DNA of 8,104 nt from an uncultured Prevotellaceae bacterium (lineage in GTDB: Bacteria > Bacteroidota > Bacteroidia > Bacteroidales > Bacteroidaceae). The notes beneath the pieces were generated by a model. That model made no database searches. It saw only the letters and a program-made list of their open reading frames with translations, and was not told where the DNA came from. Positions 6,575-8,104 of this stretch are shown here, piece by piece. The translations under genes and the position numbers were made by a program. Where the stretch lies: the NCBI GenBank assembly GCA_945827465.1, contig CALZOH010000147.1, forward strand, positions 1 through 8,104, read 5' to 3'. Every line of letters starts with the position of its first letter. The stretch's first letter is position 1.

Positions 6575-7966
6575 ATGGAAGTATTTTTAATTAGAGCATT
6601 ACAACTGATACTTTGTTTTTCCATCCTGATTCTCTTGCATGAGGGTGGCCATTTCTTTTTTGCCAAACTGTTTAAGGTTCGGGTCGAGAAGTTCTGTTTG
6701 TTCTTCGACCCCTGGAAGACGCTGTTGAGATTCCGTCCCAAGAAGTCTGAAACCGAATATTGCCTGGGCTGGTTGCCATTGGGCGGTTATGTGAAGATTT
6801 CGGGCATGATTGACGAGTCGATGGACCTGGAGCAGATGAAGCAACCGGCCCAACCGTGGGAGTTCCGCTCTCATCCGGCCTGGCAACGCCTGTTGATTAT
6901 GATTGGCGGCGTGTTGGTGAACTTCCTGTTGGCCTTGTTCATTTATTCGATGATTCTGTTTTGTTGGGGCGAGAAGTACGTTCCCCTCGATCAGATGTCG
7001 AAGGGCATGCAATTCAGCACGGAGGCGAAGGCGCTGGGCTTTCAGGACGGGGACATCTTGCTGCGTACCGACAAGGGGGCTTTCAAACGCTTCGACAGCG
7101 GCGAGAGCGTGAGCGCCGTCTATCGCAGTCTTTCTTCGGCCGAGGTGGTCACCGTGTTGCGTCAAGGCAAGGAGGTCGACATCAAGATGCCGGCAGAGGG
7201 CTTGAATATGATCAACATGTTCCGCTCGGTTCCGCCTTTCGTGTCGGTGTGGCTGCCGGCCCGCATCGTTGACGTGCTTCCCGATTCGCCGGCTTCTCAG
7301 GCTGGCATCCGCAAGGACGACCGCATTGTGGGATTCAACGGCGTGCCGGTTGAAACCTGGACCGACTATCATGTGCAGTTGCAGAAGTTGAGCGACAGCC
7401 TGGTGGATGCTCCCACCGACGACAGCCTGGCTGCCCGTCATGTCACGGTGATGGTGAGCAAGGCCGGAGCGTCGCGCGTCGATACGTTGCAGATGATGTT
7501 GACGCCGCAGCTCAAGATGGGCGTAGCCGAGGCTTCGGTCTATACGATGTATCAGCCGGTCACGGTCAACTACGGCTTTTTCGAGTCTTTCCCGGCCGGC
7601 GTTCGCCACGGGGTGGAGGTGCTGAAAGGTTACGTCAACGACTTGAAGTATCTGTTTACGAAAGAGGGCGCGCGCAGCGTGGGTAGTTTCGGTGCCATCG
7701 GAAGCATGTTCCCTTCGGTATGGGATTGGCAGCGCTTCTGGGAGATGACGGCGTTTATCAGCATCATTCTTGCCTTCATGAACATTCTGCCGATTCCGGC
7801 TTTGGACGGTGGACATGTTTTGTTCCTGCTGTGTGAAATTGTTACTCGCAAAAAGCCCAGCGAGAAGTTCCTGGAGAGGGCGCAGACCATCGGTATGCTC
7901 CTGCTCTTTGCCTTGATGATCTATGCCGTAGGCAACGATATCTTGCGCTTTATCTTCCACATTTAA
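6575..7966 (+). CDS. rseP: Site-2 protease RseP, membrane zinc metalloprotease
   Basis: RseP is an inner-membrane zinc protease that cuts membrane-spanning substrates such as anti-sigma factors and leftover signal peptides after a first cut by another protease. The 463 residues are close to E. coli RseP (450). The first membrane helix holds the zinc motif HEGGH (22-26, Glu23 catalytic). GWLPLGGYVKISGM (65-78) is the conserved membrane-associated beta loop, and GGVLVNFLLA (111-120) starts the second helix. Two periplasmic PDZ domains follow: a divergent one around 145-210 (LGFQDGDILL at 154-163) and a clear one around 225-275 (DSPASQAGIRKDDRIVGFNG at 237-256). The third helix carries FMNILPIPALDGGH (401-414), giving the third zinc ligand Asp411, and a last helix lies at about 438-460. 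No sigma or anti-sigma gene is nearby, so the substrate is unknown. It starts 23 bases after dxr and is the last gene of the run. It has the highest GC content by eye. Confidence 0.95.
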   Translation: MEVFLIRALQLILCFSILILLHEGGHFFFAKLFKVRVEKFCLFFDPWKTLLRFRPKKSETEYCLGWLPLGGYVKISGMIDESMDLEQMKQPAQPWEFRSHPAWQRLLIMIGGVLVNFLLALFIYSMILFCWGEKYVPLDQMSKGMQFSTEAKALGFQDGDILLRTDKGAFKRFDSGESVSAVYRSLSSAEVVTVLRQGKEVDIKMPAEGLNMINMFRSVPPFVSVWLPARIVDVLPDSPASQAGIRKDDRIVGFNGVPVETWTDYHVQLQKLSDSLVDAPTDDSLAARHVTVMVSKAGASRVDTLQMMLTPQLKMGVAEASVYTMYQPVTVNYGFFESFPAGVRHGVEVLKGYVNDLKYLFTKEGARSVGSFGAIGSMFPSVWDWQRFWEMTAFISIILAFMNILPIPALDGGHVLFLLCEIVTRKKPSEKFLERAQTIGMLLLFALMIYAVGNDILRFIFHI

Positions 7967-7970
7967 TTAG

Positions 7971-7988
7971 CTGAGCGGTCACGCTCGG
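7971..7988 (+). other. Small hairpin just after the rseP stop
   Basis: The sequence CTGAGCG (7971-7977), a GTCA loop and CGCTCGG (7982-7988) can form a 7-bp stem with one G-U pair, four bases after the rseP stop codon. No U-rich tract follows. It may protect the 3' end or be part of the termination region together with the stronger hairpin downstream. Confidence 0.4.
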
Positions 7989-8002
7989 AGTCAGAAATAG
8001 TG

Positions 8003-8027
8003 CGCCCCGCAGGAAAACTGTGGGGCG
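8003..8027 (+). terminator. GC-rich hairpin, likely terminator of the tsaB-rseP run
   Basis: CGCCCCGCAG (8003-8012), a GAAAA loop and CTGTGGGGCG (8018-8027) form a 10-bp stem with a single G-U pair, which can be extended at the base by three weaker pairs. It begins 36 bases after the rseP stop, and the run has no earlier gap large enough for a terminator. What follows (tatgcctttgtgcccttaca) is only partly U-rich, so termination may be imperfect or the hairpin may act mainly as a 3' stabiliser. Confidence 0.6.
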
Positions 8028-8104
8028 TATGCCTTTGTGCCCTTACATATTTACCATTTTATTTCAATGGGTGAGCTAAGATTTGGGTAATTTAACCTTA
8101 TTGT

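Noticed and set aside
6599..7960. A 453-codon open stretch on the minus strand opposite rseP
   Set aside because: Same explanation: codon-aligned antisense of a GC-rich gene lacking TTA, CTA and TCA. The translation is low-complexity and His/Gln-rich, without signal, membrane or domain features.
8079..8088. TAAGATTTG near the right edge as a promoter for the next gene
   Set aside because: It has one base too many between TA and TTTG to fit TAnnTTTG, and no downstream gene is visible to support it.

Overview
The window looks like the chromosome of a member of Bacteroidota, most likely Bacteroidales and near Prevotellaceae. Three things point there: two protein families I know mainly from this phylum (DUF3256 and DUF4290), promoter boxes of the TAnnTTTG type at three intergenic places, and A-rich leaders without clear Shine-Dalgarno sequences. 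The genus is an inference; no rRNA or other marker is present.

Layout. The left part (1-1437) is read leftward: a sodium/bile-acid-type symporter gene, then, after 101 bases, a nitroreductase gene cut by the window edge. A short divergent region (1438-1508) holds a 13-bp perfect inverted repeat whose arms each contain a TAAGTTTG promoter box, one facing each way. Rightward from there come a secreted DUF3256 protein, a 135-base gap with a promoter box, and then a tight six-gene run to 7966: tsaB, a DUF4290 gene, murA, rimM, dxr and rseP. Gaps inside this run are 2, 14 and 23 bases, and rimM overlaps both neighbours by 8 bases. The window ends in a gap with two hairpins, the second a strong GC-rich one that probably ends the transcript.

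Function. The six-gene run joins translation quality (TsaB for tRNA t6A, RimM for 30S maturation) with envelope supply and surveillance (MurA for the first committed step of peptidoglycan, Dxr for isoprenoid and hence lipid carrier synthesis, RseP for intramembrane proteolysis). DUF4290 has no known function. The whole run reads as core, vertically inherited housekeeping DNA. I see no mobile elements, CRISPR arrays, RNA genes, phage genes or broken genes.

The points most worth a look are the aspartate in place of the usual catalytic cysteine of MurA (predicted fosfomycin insensitivity), the symmetric divergent promoter with a possibly leaderless DUF3256 mRNA, the matching ATGAnTAA overlaps around rimM, and the rise in GC with loss of TTA/CTA/TCA codons toward the 3' end of the run. 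I found no convincing undescribed system.
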